A stretch of DNA of 18,473 nucleotides from Bacteroidota bacterium (GTDB lineage: Bacteria; Bacteroidota; Bacteroidia; Flavobacteriales; Weeksellaceae), in contig JAEWHB010000222.1 of NCBI GenBank assembly GCA_023388015.1, forward strand, positions 1 through 18,473, read 5' to 3'. Below are positions 1 through 7,303 of this stretch, piece after piece; position 1 is the first letter of the stretch, and each line of letters starts with the position of its first letter. The position numbers and the translations under genes are program-made. The notes under the pieces are model-generated. The model was not told the origin of the DNA, searched no databases, and saw only the letters and a program-made list of their open reading frames with translations.

Positions 1-856
1 CCATCAACTTCACTGGATTATTGTTCCCGATGTTGTAAACTTTATAAGGCGCAGAAGAAACCGAAGCATCGTCCGAATTCGGATTCCAGTCCGGATTCTC
101 CTTGGGCGGATTGTCATTTACACGAATGATTCCTTCCACGATATCATCCACATACGTAAAATCACGCTGCATTTCGCCGTAGTTGAACACATCAATCGGT
201 CGGTTTTCCAAAATGGCTTTTGTAAAGAGGAACAATGCCATATCGGGACGACCCCAAGGGCCATAAACCGTGAAAAATCTTAATCCGGTCGTAGGGATTT
301 TAAACAAATGGCTGTAGGTATGCGCCATTAATTCGTTTGATTTTTTACTCGCTGCATACAAACTGATTGGATGATCCACATTGTCTTTGGTGGAAAAAGG
401 TTGGTTTTCATTTAAACCATACACACTTGAACTACTTGCATAGGTCAAATGTTTAATTTGATGATGACGGCAACACTCCAAAATATTCAAAAATCCGACG
501 ATATTGGCATCGATATAAGCATCTGGATTGGTAAGCGAATAGCGAACACCGGCTTGAGCCGCCAAGTTGATGACTTTGTCAAATTTATGTTCGGCAAAAA
601 CTTTTTCCAGGTTGGCTTTGTCTTCCAAATTGAGTTGGATGAACTGATAATTCGGATGAATTGAACTCGGAATCAATTTATTGTATTCGATAGATTCTTG
701 TGAAATACCGGTCATTTCAAGGCGTCCGTATTTCACGCGAATGTCATAATAATCATTGATAGAGTCCAATCCGATGATTTCATCTCCTCTTGCAATCAAT
801 TTCGTAGCAAGATGAAATCCGATGAAACCGGCTGTACCTGTGATAAGAATTTTCAT
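1..856 (-). CDS. NAD-dependent epimerase, UDP-glucuronate 4-epimerase-like (3' end cut by window)
   Basis: This gene probably converts UDP-glucuronate to UDP-galacturonate in the cytoplasm, supplying a uronic acid donor. It is an extended short-chain dehydrogenase: the N-terminus has the Rossmann nucleotide-binding motif GTAGFIG (residues 7-13), followed by an acidic residue after the second strand (GLDSINDYY). The SSS segment at about 141-144 and the Tyr167-x3-Lys171 pair form the usual catalytic site. The GLRFFTVYGPWGRPDMA stretch (about 191-207) and RDFTYVDDIV (231-240) are typical of the CapI/LpsL-type subfamily. 285 codons are visible; the family is about 340 residues, so roughly the last 55 lie beyond the left edge. 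The start ATG at 856 gives MKILITGTAG directly at the first strand. It lies 56 bp downstream of the methyltransferase on the same strand and could be co-transcribed with it. Other UDP-sugar 4-epimerase specificities are possible. Confidence 0.88.
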   Translation of the reverse strand, partial: MKILITGTAGFIGFHLATKLIARGDEIIGLDSINDYYDIRVKYGRLEMTGISQESIEYNKLIPSSIHPNYQFIQLNLEDKANLEKVFAEHKFDKVINLAAQAGVRYSLTNPDAYIDANIVGFLNILECCRHHQIKHLTYASSSSVYGLNENQPFSTKDNVDHPISLYAASKKSNELMAHTYSHLFKIPTTGLRFFTVYGPWGRPDMALFLFTKAILENRPIDVFNYGEMQRDFTYVDDIVEGIIRVNDNPPKENPDWNPNSDDASVSSAPYKVYNIGNNNPVKLM

Positions 857-860
857 GCGA

Positions 861-868
861 CAAATTTA
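861..868 (-). promoter_or_regulatory. Candidate -7 promoter box for the epimerase
   Basis: On the minus strand this reads TAAATTTG, an exact match to the Bacteroidota -7 consensus TAnnTTTG. It sits only 4 bp before the ATG at 856, so a transcript from it would be almost leaderless. No clear TTTG -33 element is seen at the expected distance. In AT-rich DNA such matches arise by chance, so this is weak support. Confidence 0.22.
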
Positions 869-912
869 GGGTTAATTTAGCGATTGTAATTTAATCTTTA
901 GGTGAAGAAAAA

Positions 913-1689
913 TTAGGATTTCAGAATTAATCCGGCATATTTCCCATCAAATTCAATAATAATTGGTTCTCTTTTGTTCTGAATGCAATAATCCATAAAA
1001 GCTGCATTGTCTGCAATATCATCACTCATAAAAACGCCGCCAGATTTGACTTTGTCCCAAAGGATATTGTACGCCCACATACGTCCGTTGTAGGATTTAT
1101 CGCTGTCGTAATGAACAAAATCAAATTCAGATTGTTCTTTGAAAATTTTCGGAAGTGACTCGCGGTCTGCAAAACGAAAAAGTTTCCAGTTTTTCCGAAG
1201 ATTTTCCGGCACTACGCAACCTACGTAAACGTCATTATCCTTTCCCAGATAAGGCATATCGGAACTATAAAGCGTCCCGTTTCTTTTGGATAGCGAAAGC
1301 AAAGCGGCAAGCGATGACCAGCCATAAGCGACACCTGTTTCCAAAGCATTTTGGGCTTCTGTGAATTCGCAAAGATTATATATCAAATCCAAAGCGCCGG
1401 CGCCACCCATTTTGACGGGTGTTTTTTCTTCAATTTTTTGGGCATTTTGAATGATTTCTGAATAATTTTCAACCAATTTAGGATAATCAGAATTTCCAGT
1501 TATGGATTGAATCGCTTCTTCCTGGCTGATTGCCCGTTCTTTACACCAGTTTTCGGCGATTTCTTTTCCTTTTGTGGCCGAACCGCGTTGAAACGTATTT
1601 TTAATAATTTTTCTACCTAATTCGGGATAAAGATGTGGTCTGACTAAATAAGCAAAGAAGATTTTTAAGACTTCGGTAATTTTATTCAT
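913..1689 (-). CDS. Class I SAM-dependent methyltransferase (Methyltransf_24-like)
   Basis: A 258-residue protein with a Rossmann methyltransferase core after a helical N-terminal region of about 90 residues. The SAM-binding motif I is ETGVAYGWSS (117-126). The acidic motif after strand 4 is HYDSDKSYNG (193-202), which corresponds to the D-x-D-H-x-Y-x-G motif of the O-methyltransferase group that includes sugar and small-molecule methyltransferases. GGVFMSDDI (217-225) is the following strand. No signal peptide or convincing membrane span is present, so it is cytoplasmic. In this setting it probably O-methylates a sugar, either on a nucleotide- or lipid-linked intermediate or at the chain end, where methylation can stop elongation; the sugar and position cannot be read from sequence. 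It is divergent from the acetyltransferase at 1773 and precedes the epimerase on the same strand. Confidence 0.78.
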   Translation of the reverse strand: MNKITEVLKIFFAYLVRPHLYPELGRKIIKNTFQRGSATKGKEIAENWCKERAISQEEAIQSITGNSDYPKLVENYSEIIQNAQKIEEKTPVKMGGAGALDLIYNLCEFTEAQNALETGVAYGWSSLAALLSLSKRNGTLYSSDMPYLGKDNDVYVGCVVPENLRKNWKLFRFADRESLPKIFKEQSEFDFVHYDSDKSYNGRMWAYNILWDKVKSGGVFMSDDIADNAAFMDYCIQNKREPIIIEFDGKYAGLILKS

Positions 1690-1709
1690 GGGTTTGATTG
1701 TTGTGAGCG

Positions 1710-1717
1710 CAAAGATA
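1710..1717 (-). promoter_or_regulatory. Candidate -7 promoter box for the methyltransferase
   Basis: On the minus strand this reads TATCTTTG, an exact match to TAnnTTTG, about 20 bp upstream of the ATG at 1689. It is the mirror image of the plus-strand box at 1743-1750, so the two form an 8-bp inverted repeat 25 bp apart. No clear -33 TTTG is present. Confidence 0.42.
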
Positions 1718-1742
1718 ATAACTTAGAAGAATTTAAAAATTA

Positions 1743-1750
1743 TATCTTTG
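1743..1750 (+). promoter_or_regulatory. Candidate -7 promoter box for the plus-strand glycosyltransferase run
   Basis: TATCTTTG matches the Bacteroidota -7 consensus exactly and ends 22 bp before the ATG at 1773. It is the only obvious promoter for the genes from 1773 to 6272, which are spaced by 11 bp or less or overlap. No good -33 element is visible, so the strength of this promoter is uncertain. Confidence 0.42.
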
Positions 1751-1772
1751 TTCGGTTGAAATTAGCCTACCT

Positions 1773-2297
1773 ATGCTTGAAAAATTAATGAAATATTTGC
1801 TGAGAACCAAGGGAGAAAAGTACTTCCGAAGTAAAGCCGAAAGTGTGAAAATTGGGAATGGTTTCGTTGCTCAAATTTCGGAAACAGCAAAACTTCAGTT
1901 CGGAAAAAATCTTGATTTCCGAAATTACATCAGTATCTGGGTGGGCAAAAATGCCGAAATGAACATTGGCGAGAATGTTTTTATGAATAACTTTTGTTCA
2001 GTTAATTGTTTGAAATACATAGAAATAGGAGAAAATACCATTTTTGGCGAAGGTGTAAAAGTCTATGATCATAATCACGCCTATTCCCACGCAATCGGCG
2101 AACTCCACGTAAATCGGAAAGAATTTACTTATGGACCTGTGAAAATCGGGAAAAACTGTTGGCTGGGAAGTAACGTTGTGGTTTTAAGTGGCGTAAGCAT
2201 CGGGGATAATTCCATCATTGGTGCGGGCTGTGTGATTCACAAAGACGTTCCGGAAAATTCGGTCATCATTAATAAGCAGGAATTGATTTCAAAATGA
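1773..2297 (+). CDS. Hexapeptide-repeat acetyltransferase (left-handed beta-helix)
   Basis: A 174-residue acyltransferase of the left-handed parallel beta-helix superfamily. It probably moves an acetyl group from acetyl-CoA to a sugar hydroxyl in the cytoplasm. Imperfect hexapeptide repeats run from about residue 54 to 165 (for example MNIGENVFM, IEIGENTIFGEGVKV, VKIGKNCWLGSNVVV, VSIGDNSIIGAGCVI). The loop YDHNHAYS (98-105) carries the catalytic-type His100/His102 seen in WcaF/NodL-like enzymes. The C-terminus ends in the expected coil (HKDVPENSVI). The start ATG at 1773 lies just downstream of the divergent promoter region. The stop overlaps the ATG of the next gene by 4 bp (ATGA), implying translational coupling with the GT2. 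Acceptor sugar and position are unknown. Confidence 0.87.
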   Translation: MLEKLMKYLLRTKGEKYFRSKAESVKIGNGFVAQISETAKLQFGKNLDFRNYISIWVGKNAEMNIGENVFMNNFCSVNCLKYIEIGENTIFGEGVKVYDHNHAYSHAIGELHVNRKEFTYGPVKIGKNCWLGSNVVVLSGVSIGDNSIIGAGCVIHKDVPENSVIINKQELISK

Positions 2298-3271
2298 TTG
2301 AAAATAAAATTACCAATCCTGTGATTTCAGTTGTGATGTCGGTTTATAACGAAGAAACTTATCTTCGTTCCGCTATTGAATCTGTTTTAAATCAAACTTT
2401 TAAAGATTTTGAATTCATAATCATCAATGATTGTTCGACCGATAAAACAGTTGATATTCTCAAAGAATTCGAAGCCAAAAACAATCGGATTATTTTGTTT
2501 GAAAAGCATATAAACAAGGGATTTAAGGGTTTTGTTGAAAATCTGAACATCGGGATTTCCAAAGCACGCGGCAAATACATTGCCCGAATGGATGCCGATG
2601 ATCTTTGTTTGCCCGAACGTTTGGAGAAACAATTTAATTTTTTAGAAGAAAACCCCGAAGTATTTCTGACCGGTTCTTCGATGATTTTGATAAATGAAAG
2701 GAGCGAAGAAACAGGAGAAATGAGTGCTTTGTCACATCCGGATTTGATTAGAAAAAGAACCAAAATTGACAATCCCATTTTTCATCCCACAATTATGTTT
2801 CGCAACGAACCGGATTTGATTTATCGGGATAAACTTTACGCTTGTGAAGATTTTGATTTTCATTTGAGAATGCTTTCTGAAAACAGAGTTCTTCATAATA
2901 TTTCGGAACCTTTGTTGAAATACCGAATTTTGGAAAGTTCCATTTCGAGAAAAGGAAATTCTTTTGTCAAAAGATTATTTCTAGAACAAGCGAAAACTTT
3001 TTATATTCAGCGGATTAAGTCCGGTCAAGACGAATATGAAAATTTCGACGAAAATGAATTTCTGAATATTTTAAATCCAGATTTTCAAAATTCTAAATCT
3101 TATTTGATTGATGCGGCAAATGTTGCGATTTTGTATAGTAGGGTTGAAGAATTAAAATCCATTAATCAAAAATTAAAAAAACAATACCACTACACTCATT
3201 TCTATTTTAAAATCAATGAATTAGGTGTGGTAAATAAGTTGATATCTTTTACAAAACGAAAACTTAGATAA
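2294..3271 (+). CDS. Glycosyltransferase family 2
   Basis: A 325-residue inverting GT-A glycosyltransferase. The N-terminal domain opens with VISVVMSVYNEETYL (10-24), the nucleotide-binding strand and first helix, followed by FIIINDCSTD (41-50), the second acidic motif. The metal-binding DXD is MDADD (Asp100, Asp102, Asp103). Residues CEDFDFHLRM correspond to the ED motif expected for the catalytic base. The last 100 or so residues are helical and specific to this protein. No membrane spans are present, so it acts at the cytoplasmic face, adding one sugar to a lipid-linked glycan. It starts inside the stop of the acetyltransferase and is followed after 3 bp by the GT32 gene. Donor and acceptor are unknown. 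Confidence 0.92.
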   Translation: MIENKITNPVISVVMSVYNEETYLRSAIESVLNQTFKDFEFIIINDCSTDKTVDILKEFEAKNNRIILFEKHINKGFKGFVENLNIGISKARGKYIARMDADDLCLPERLEKQFNFLEENPEVFLTGSSMILINERSEETGEMSALSHPDLIRKRTKIDNPIFHPTIMFRNEPDLIYRDKLYACEDFDFHLRMLSENRVLHNISEPLLKYRILESSISRKGNSFVKRLFLEQAKTFYIQRIKSGQDEYENFDENEFLNILNPDFQNSKSYLIDAANVAILYSRVEELKSINQKLKKQYHYTHFYFKINELGVVNKLISFTKRKLR

Positions 3272-3274
3272 ACC

Positions 3275-4075
3275 ATGATTCCAAAAATTCTTCATTATTG
3301 CTGGTTTGGGAAAAATCCGAAATCAGAGCTGGCTCAGAAATGTATTGCAACTTGGTCAAAATATAATCCTGATTATCAAATTATTGAATGGAATGAAGAG
3401 AATTTTGATGTCAATCAACATCCATTTGTGAAAGAAGCTTATGAGCAAAAGAAATGGGCATTTGTGTCGGATTTTGCGCGTGTGAAAGCTGTTTATGAAA
3501 TGGGCGGATTTTATTTGGATACCGATATGGAGATCACGCGCAGTTTTGATGATTTGCTTCAGCACAAAGCGATTTGCGGATATGAATTCAAAGGAAGACC
3601 TTTTTCTGCCTTTTTTGCGGCTCAACCGGAACATAGTTTTGTAAAGGAAATGTATGCGTATTATTTGGAGCAAAAAGAAATGAAAATTATGGCAAATACC
3701 ACGATTTTTTCCAAACTTCTAATTGAAAAATACGGTGCTTCATCAGGCGATCAATACCAGGAATTAGCCAATGGCGTGACTTTATTTCCCTCGCATTATT
3801 TTTCTTTGGATGTTCCGAAAAATTATGTAATTCATCATTTTGAAGGTTCTTGGCTCGATGCCGCTCATCAATCTACTTACAAAGAAATGGTAAATTTGTA
3901 CGGACATCTGAAACCGATTGTGGAAATGAAAAATGGCAAAATCGTAATGAAAGATCTAATTTACAATCGGAAGGTTTATAACATTGATCAGATTTTGGAA
4001 CAGATTCCTTTGTCTTACATCATCCAGTTTGTGAAAAATAAGTTTTTAGAGAAACTTAAACTTAAGAAAACTTAA
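3275..4075 (+). CDS. GT32-type glycosyltransferase (DXD sugar-binding region, capsular polysaccharide synthesis)
   Basis: A 266-residue protein opening with MIPKILHYCWFG, the hallmark start of the bacterial GT32 / Gly_transf_sug group. The segment from about 61 to 86 (WAFVSDFARVKAVYEMGG, then FYLDTDMEI) carries the DXD motif Asp82-Thr-Asp84, which binds the divalent metal and nucleotide sugar. IIEWNEENFD (36-45) is also conserved in the family. No signal peptide is present. Family members transfer hexoses or N-acetylhexosamines with retention of configuration; the exact donor cannot be told. It lies 3 bp after the GT2 and 11 bp before the next GT4, so it belongs to the same transcript. Its C-terminus is strongly basic (KLKLKKT), which may help it sit at the membrane. 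Confidence 0.9.
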   Translation: MIPKILHYCWFGKNPKSELAQKCIATWSKYNPDYQIIEWNEENFDVNQHPFVKEAYEQKKWAFVSDFARVKAVYEMGGFYLDTDMEITRSFDDLLQHKAICGYEFKGRPFSAFFAAQPEHSFVKEMYAYYLEQKEMKIMANTTIFSKLLIEKYGASSGDQYQELANGVTLFPSHYFSLDVPKNYVIHHFEGSWLDAAHQSTYKEMVNLYGHLKPIVEMKNGKIVMKDLIYNRKVYNIDQILEQIPLSYIIQFVKNKFLEKLKLKKT

Positions 4076-4086
4076 ATAGTCACTTT

Positions 4087-5253
4087 ATGAAAATCCTTTA
4101 TTTCATACCACATTTGAGAACGGGTTCCGGGATGGGACGCGTCTTGAATGTAAAAGCAAATTATCTGGCAGAAGTTCTGGGACATGAAGTAACGATTATC
4201 ACTTATCGGCAATTTCAAGATCCTGTTTATTTTAGCTATAGCGATAAGGTAAAAATGGTTCATTTGGATTTGGATGATCCGAGTTTTCGGTTGAAAGAAC
4301 TTGGCTTTTTTGAAAAAAGAAAACAAATCCAAGCCTTCATGTTGGAATACCGGGAAAAAGTTGCAACCTATTTGCAAAGTAATCCCACAGATATCTGTAT
4401 TTCAATGTTTTTGGGTGCGGAATATAAATTTCTGACCGAACTGAAAGACGGAAGCAAAAAAATCATTGAATTCCATTTTAACTTTGATATTTCGCCATTT
4501 AGAATATTTAACCAAAAGAAGTCTTTGAAGAATTTTCGAAATTTTTTACAGATTAAATCTTTGAAGAAAAAAGTGGATCGTTTCGATAAACTGGTAGTCC
4601 TGACGGAAGAAGACGCGGTTGCCTGGCGGAATTATTTCCAGAATATTCATGTCATAACCAATCCGATTACTATTAATTCGGAACATATAAATGCGCCTTT
4701 AAAATCTAAAGTAGCCTTAGCTGTCGGGCGTTTGACCAAACAAAAAGGTTTTGATTACCTGATTGATGCCTGGAAATCGGTTCATGAAAATCAACCCAAT
4801 TGGAAATTGCAGATTTACGGAGAAGGAGAATTAAAAGAGGCCTTGAACCGCCAAATTCAGAAGAATGGTTTGGAAGAAGTAGTTGAAATAAAAGATCCGG
4901 TCAAAAATATAGAACAAGTGTATGAGCAAAGCTCTTTGTTTGTTTTAAGTTCAAGATTTGAAGGTTTCGTGCTTTCCTTGTTGGAAGCTATGTCTTGTGC
5001 TTTGCCAGTGGTTTCATTTGATTGTAAATATGGCCCGACACAATTGATTCAAAACGGAGAAAACGGGTATTTGGTACCATTAGGAAATCCAAAAATTCTT
5101 GCCGAAAAAATCTTAAAAGTGCTGAGTGATGAAAGCTTAAGAAATTCCATGGGAAAATCTGCCAAAAAGACCTCAAGAAATTATTCGGTCCCATCGATTA
5201 TGGCGGAATGGGATAAATTGTTTTTATCTTTAACGCAGGAAAATCAGCCATGA
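4087..5253 (+). CDS. Glycosyltransferase family 4
   Basis: A 388-residue retaining GT-B enzyme. The N-terminal domain begins MKILYFIPHLRTGSGMGRVL, the usual first strand and glycine-rich loop. The C-terminal donor domain starts near 207 with VALAVGRLTKQKGFDYLIDAW and continues with WKLQIYGEGELKEAL. The EX7E motif is Glu292-Gly-Phe-...-Glu300 in SSRFEGFVLSLLE, followed by PVVSFDCKYGPTQLI, a sequence common in GT4 GalNAc/galactosyl transferases such as AmsD-like proteins. Family size is normal. It is cytoplasmic and acts on a lipid-linked glycan. Its stop overlaps the start of the next gene by 4 bp (ATGA). Donor specificity is not certain. Confidence 0.93.
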   Translation: MKILYFIPHLRTGSGMGRVLNVKANYLAEVLGHEVTIITYRQFQDPVYFSYSDKVKMVHLDLDDPSFRLKELGFFEKRKQIQAFMLEYREKVATYLQSNPTDICISMFLGAEYKFLTELKDGSKKIIEFHFNFDISPFRIFNQKKSLKNFRNFLQIKSLKKKVDRFDKLVVLTEEDAVAWRNYFQNIHVITNPITINSEHINAPLKSKVALAVGRLTKQKGFDYLIDAWKSVHENQPNWKLQIYGEGELKEALNRQIQKNGLEEVVEIKDPVKNIEQVYEQSSLFVLSSRFEGFVLSLLEAMSCALPVVSFDCKYGPTQLIQNGENGYLVPLGNPKILAEKILKVLSDESLRNSMGKSAKKTSRNYSVPSIMAEWDKLFLSLTQENQP

Positions 5254-6272
5254 CCAACATTTACATCAAATCTTTTAACAGAGCGTATTATTTAGACCGT
5301 TGTTTGCAGAGTATTGAAAAATATGTTTCAGGCGAATATAAAGTAGTGGTTTTGGACGATGGAACACCTGAAAAATACCTGCAAAAAATACGAGAAAAAT
5401 ATCCTGATGTAGAAATTCGTGTGTCGGAACAATATGACTATAAAATAAATTCCATTCGCGAAAATTTAACATCCGGTAAACAAATCGACGGATTCAAAAT
5501 CCCCATCCCGCTATGGAAAGAAGCGGTCCGAACCGGTTCTGAGTACATGATTATGACCGAAGATGATGTTTGGTTTACAAGCTCTGTAAATCTTGATAAA
5601 TTGTCGGTTTATATGAAAGAATTCGATATGGTTTTGATTAAATTAGGATGGATCAGCAAGCGAAGGTTAACATCAGAATTTATTCCGCTGAATGAGGAAT
5701 TGACGGCGGTTGAACCTAAAATTTTCACGGCACCACGATGGTTTATGAAAGATTTTTTCTTTCGAAACAAATGGAAAGTTTTTTCTTTGATGTACAAACT
5801 GGGACTTGTGGATAATCACACCAAACTCGAATACTGGGCGATGAACGCGATGTTGATGGGAATGTTTCGCAAGGACTATTGGCTTGCAGTTTGGGAAACT
5901 TTGGACAACAGGGTGGACGAACGCGAACAACTCATCAATGCAACCGATTGGTACCGAAAAAATAAACGCAAAAATCTTTTTGGGAAGATGAATTTTGAAA
6001 TGATGAAAACTACTTTTATTTCGTCTGCAACCAATTCCTATCACAGATATGGCGATGAATTCGACGTTAATCAGTTTAATCACATTATGAACGAAGAGTG
6101 GTACAATGGGAATCTTGATACCATGAATAATTTTCCGAAAGACTTTTCAGAACAAATAATTATATCCATTCTCCAAGAGAAAAACTTGCCCAAATCCCAA
6201 CCTCAAGCTTGGAAGAATTGGGCGGAAAAGTTTAAAGAACAATATCGGAGTCAGGAAGTTGAGGTGGACTGA
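5250..6272 (+). CDS. GT-A fold glycosyltransferase, divergent GT2-like
   Basis: A 340-residue protein whose first third has GT-A features: TNIYIKSFNRAYYLDRCLQSI (2-22) resembles the GT2 nucleotide-binding start, YKVVVLDDGTPEKYL (30-44) the second motif, and YMIMTEDDVWF (99-109) the DXD-equivalent acidic cluster (Glu104-Asp105-Asp106). The remaining two thirds are aromatic-rich (many Trp, Tyr and Phe, for example APRWFMKDFFFRNKW and EWYNGNL) and do not match the standard GT2 C-terminal half. It probably transfers one sugar to the growing glycan at the inner face of the membrane, but donor and linkage are unknown. It starts within the stop of the GT4. Its last 22 bp overlap, tail to tail, the end of the pyruvyl transferase on the other strand. 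Confidence 0.75.
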   Translation: MTNIYIKSFNRAYYLDRCLQSIEKYVSGEYKVVVLDDGTPEKYLQKIREKYPDVEIRVSEQYDYKINSIRENLTSGKQIDGFKIPIPLWKEAVRTGSEYMIMTEDDVWFTSSVNLDKLSVYMKEFDMVLIKLGWISKRRLTSEFIPLNEELTAVEPKIFTAPRWFMKDFFFRNKWKVFSLMYKLGLVDNHTKLEYWAMNAMLMGMFRKDYWLAVWETLDNRVDEREQLINATDWYRKNKRKNLFGKMNFEMMKTTFISSATNSYHRYGDEFDVNQFNHIMNEEWYNGNLDTMNNFPKDFSEQIIISILQEKNLPKSQPQAWKNWAEKFKEQYRSQEVEVD

Positions 6273-7234
6273 TCGATTACTTCTACCTTCTCGAAATCAT
6301 GCAGCCATTCTTTGTGAAAATTAGTCAGTTTTCCATACGAATTATCCAAAACTTTCATGTTTTTCCCCATCAAAACGCCAAGAATTAACCCGTGGAGCCG
6401 GGTTGTATAAATCGTTTCGTATTGACTGAAGAATTCGGTTCCGATTTTAATGTAATTTTCTTTTCCTATTCGGGATTTTAAACCGTAGCGGCTGTCCACG
6501 AAACTCCCCAAAACCGGAAGTTTTTGAAATTTCATCGCAATTTTGTCCAATCTTCGTTGGTTTCGGATTTTGTTCCAACGCTCTTTTTTGCTCATATTGA
6601 ATGTCGGCCAGTCCAAAGTGTCAAATTTCCCTTTGATTTCGGGAATTCTGCCCAGTTCACCGTCATTTCTTTTCATAAGCAAGGTTTTCTTTGCGGTTGA
6701 GGGCTTTTCCAGTTTTTTCGGATCGATGCAAAAGGCCATGTCGGGAAGCAGTTTGGGTGTGACATTTGGAAACCTTTTTTGAACCAAATCAAAAGAAACC
6801 TGATCCCGAACGCAAAAAATCAAATTCGGATGATTATTTAAAATTTTAGCGTCTGAAGTTAAATTGTTTTCATTCTGATAATGAATAGTTTGGGGGAAGA
6901 GGATAACTTTTTTATCGGAGTTATTTGCAATAATTTTCAATCGTTCTTCTTGGGTTTTGGTATAAATATCCCCGAAATTTCCGCCGCCCTGCATAAGAAT
7001 TACTGCATTTTCGGGTATTTTTTCCTGTTCAAAAAACAAATAACTTGCTTCGTATAATTTTTTAAACGGAATTTCTTCTAAAAACGCCAATTCGCCTTCC
7101 CAAATCAAATTGTCCCCAATATTATCATAATCCGGAACGTCTAAAAGCACAAAATCCCCGTCAATCAAAGGTTTGAGCTCTTGAATAATCAAATTCTTTA
7201 AGCGGATTATTTTAGAAAGGTTTAAATTTGCCAT
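6251..7234 (-). CDS. Polysaccharide pyruvyl transferase family protein
   Basis: A 327-residue member of the polysaccharide pyruvyl transferase family (EpsO/YvfF/CsaB-like), which adds a pyruvyl group from phosphoenolpyruvate to a sugar, usually as a ketal giving the polymer a negative charge. Visible family motifs are DYDNIGDNLIWEGE (35-48), LMQGGGNFGD (80-89), LFPQTIHY (112-119), VRDQVSFDLV (142-151) and YTTRLHGLILGVLMG (276-290); the RLHG histidine is the strongly conserved one. The frame can be extended to a TTG at 7264, but the ATG at 7234 is preferred: a candidate minus-strand -7 box (7252-7259) lies between the two, and the ATG protein begins at the usual family position. It is the only minus-strand gene within the plus run. 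Pyruvylated sugar unknown. Confidence 0.88.
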   Translation of the reverse strand: MANLNLSKIIRLKNLIIQELKPLIDGDFVLLDVPDYDNIGDNLIWEGELAFLEEIPFKKLYEASYLFFEQEKIPENAVILMQGGGNFGDIYTKTQEERLKIIANNSDKKVILFPQTIHYQNENNLTSDAKILNNHPNLIFCVRDQVSFDLVQKRFPNVTPKLLPDMAFCIDPKKLEKPSTAKKTLLMKRNDGELGRIPEIKGKFDTLDWPTFNMSKKERWNKIRNQRRLDKIAMKFQKLPVLGSFVDSRYGLKSRIGKENYIKIGTEFFSQYETIYTTRLHGLILGVLMGKNMKVLDNSYGKLTNFHKEWLHDFEKVEVIDQSTSTS

Positions 7235-7251
7235 TTTTGAGAAATTTTGTG

Positions 7252-7259
7252 TAAAGATA
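7252..7259 (-). promoter_or_regulatory. Candidate -7 promoter box for the pyruvyl transferase
   Basis: On the minus strand this reads TATCTTTA, one base from the TAnnTTTG consensus, ending 17 bp before the ATG at 7234. It directly abuts the inverted repeat at 7260-7289. Its position argues for the ATG at 7234 over the upstream TTG at 7264. Confidence 0.3.
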
Positions 7260-7289
7260 TTCAAACTTGGGATTTAGCCTAAGTTTGAA
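7260..7289. repeat. Near-perfect inverted repeat between divergent genes
   Basis: Left arm 7260-7271 (TTCAAACTTGGG) and right arm 7278-7289 (CCTAAGTTTGAA) are complementary at 11 of 12 positions, with a 6-base loop; the one mismatch would be a G-U pair in RNA. It lies in the 69-bp gap between the minus-strand pyruvyl transferase and the plus-strand GT4. The right arm contains the plus-strand -7 box. No gene ends here and there is no T-tract, so an operator-like role is more plausible than a terminator. Confidence 0.6.
7280..7287 (+). promoter_or_regulatory. Candidate -7 promoter box for the second plus-strand run
   Basis: TAAGTTTG matches TAnnTTTG exactly and ends 16 bp before the ATG at 7304. 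It lies inside the right arm of the inverted repeat at 7260-7289. A new promoter is expected here because the pyruvyl transferase on the opposite strand separates this run from the one upstream. No -33 TTTG stands at the usual distance. Confidence 0.4.
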
Positions 7290-7303
7290 ATTAAGAAAGA
7301 AAA

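Noticed and set aside
449..664. 71-codon plus-strand open frame opposite the epimerase
   Set aside because: It is antisense to a strongly supported conserved gene and its product has no recognisable features.
2392..2778. 128-codon minus-strand open frame opposite the GT2
   Set aside because: It is a shadow of the conserved GT2 frame, with no family motifs or start signals of its own.
5673..6083. 136-codon minus-strand open frame opposite the GT2-like gene
   Set aside because: The plus-strand frame has glycosyltransferase motifs and an overlapping start with the GT4 upstream; the minus frame has neither.
7235..7264. Ten-codon upstream extension of the pyruvyl transferase from an in-frame TTG at 7264
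   Set aside because: TTG is a rarer start, the extension runs through a candidate -7 box and into the inverted repeat, and the ATG at 7234 gives a normal family length.
7260..7289. The inverted repeat as a Rho-independent terminator
   Set aside because: Both flanking genes start here rather than end, no T-tract follows either arm, and the stem is AT-rich.
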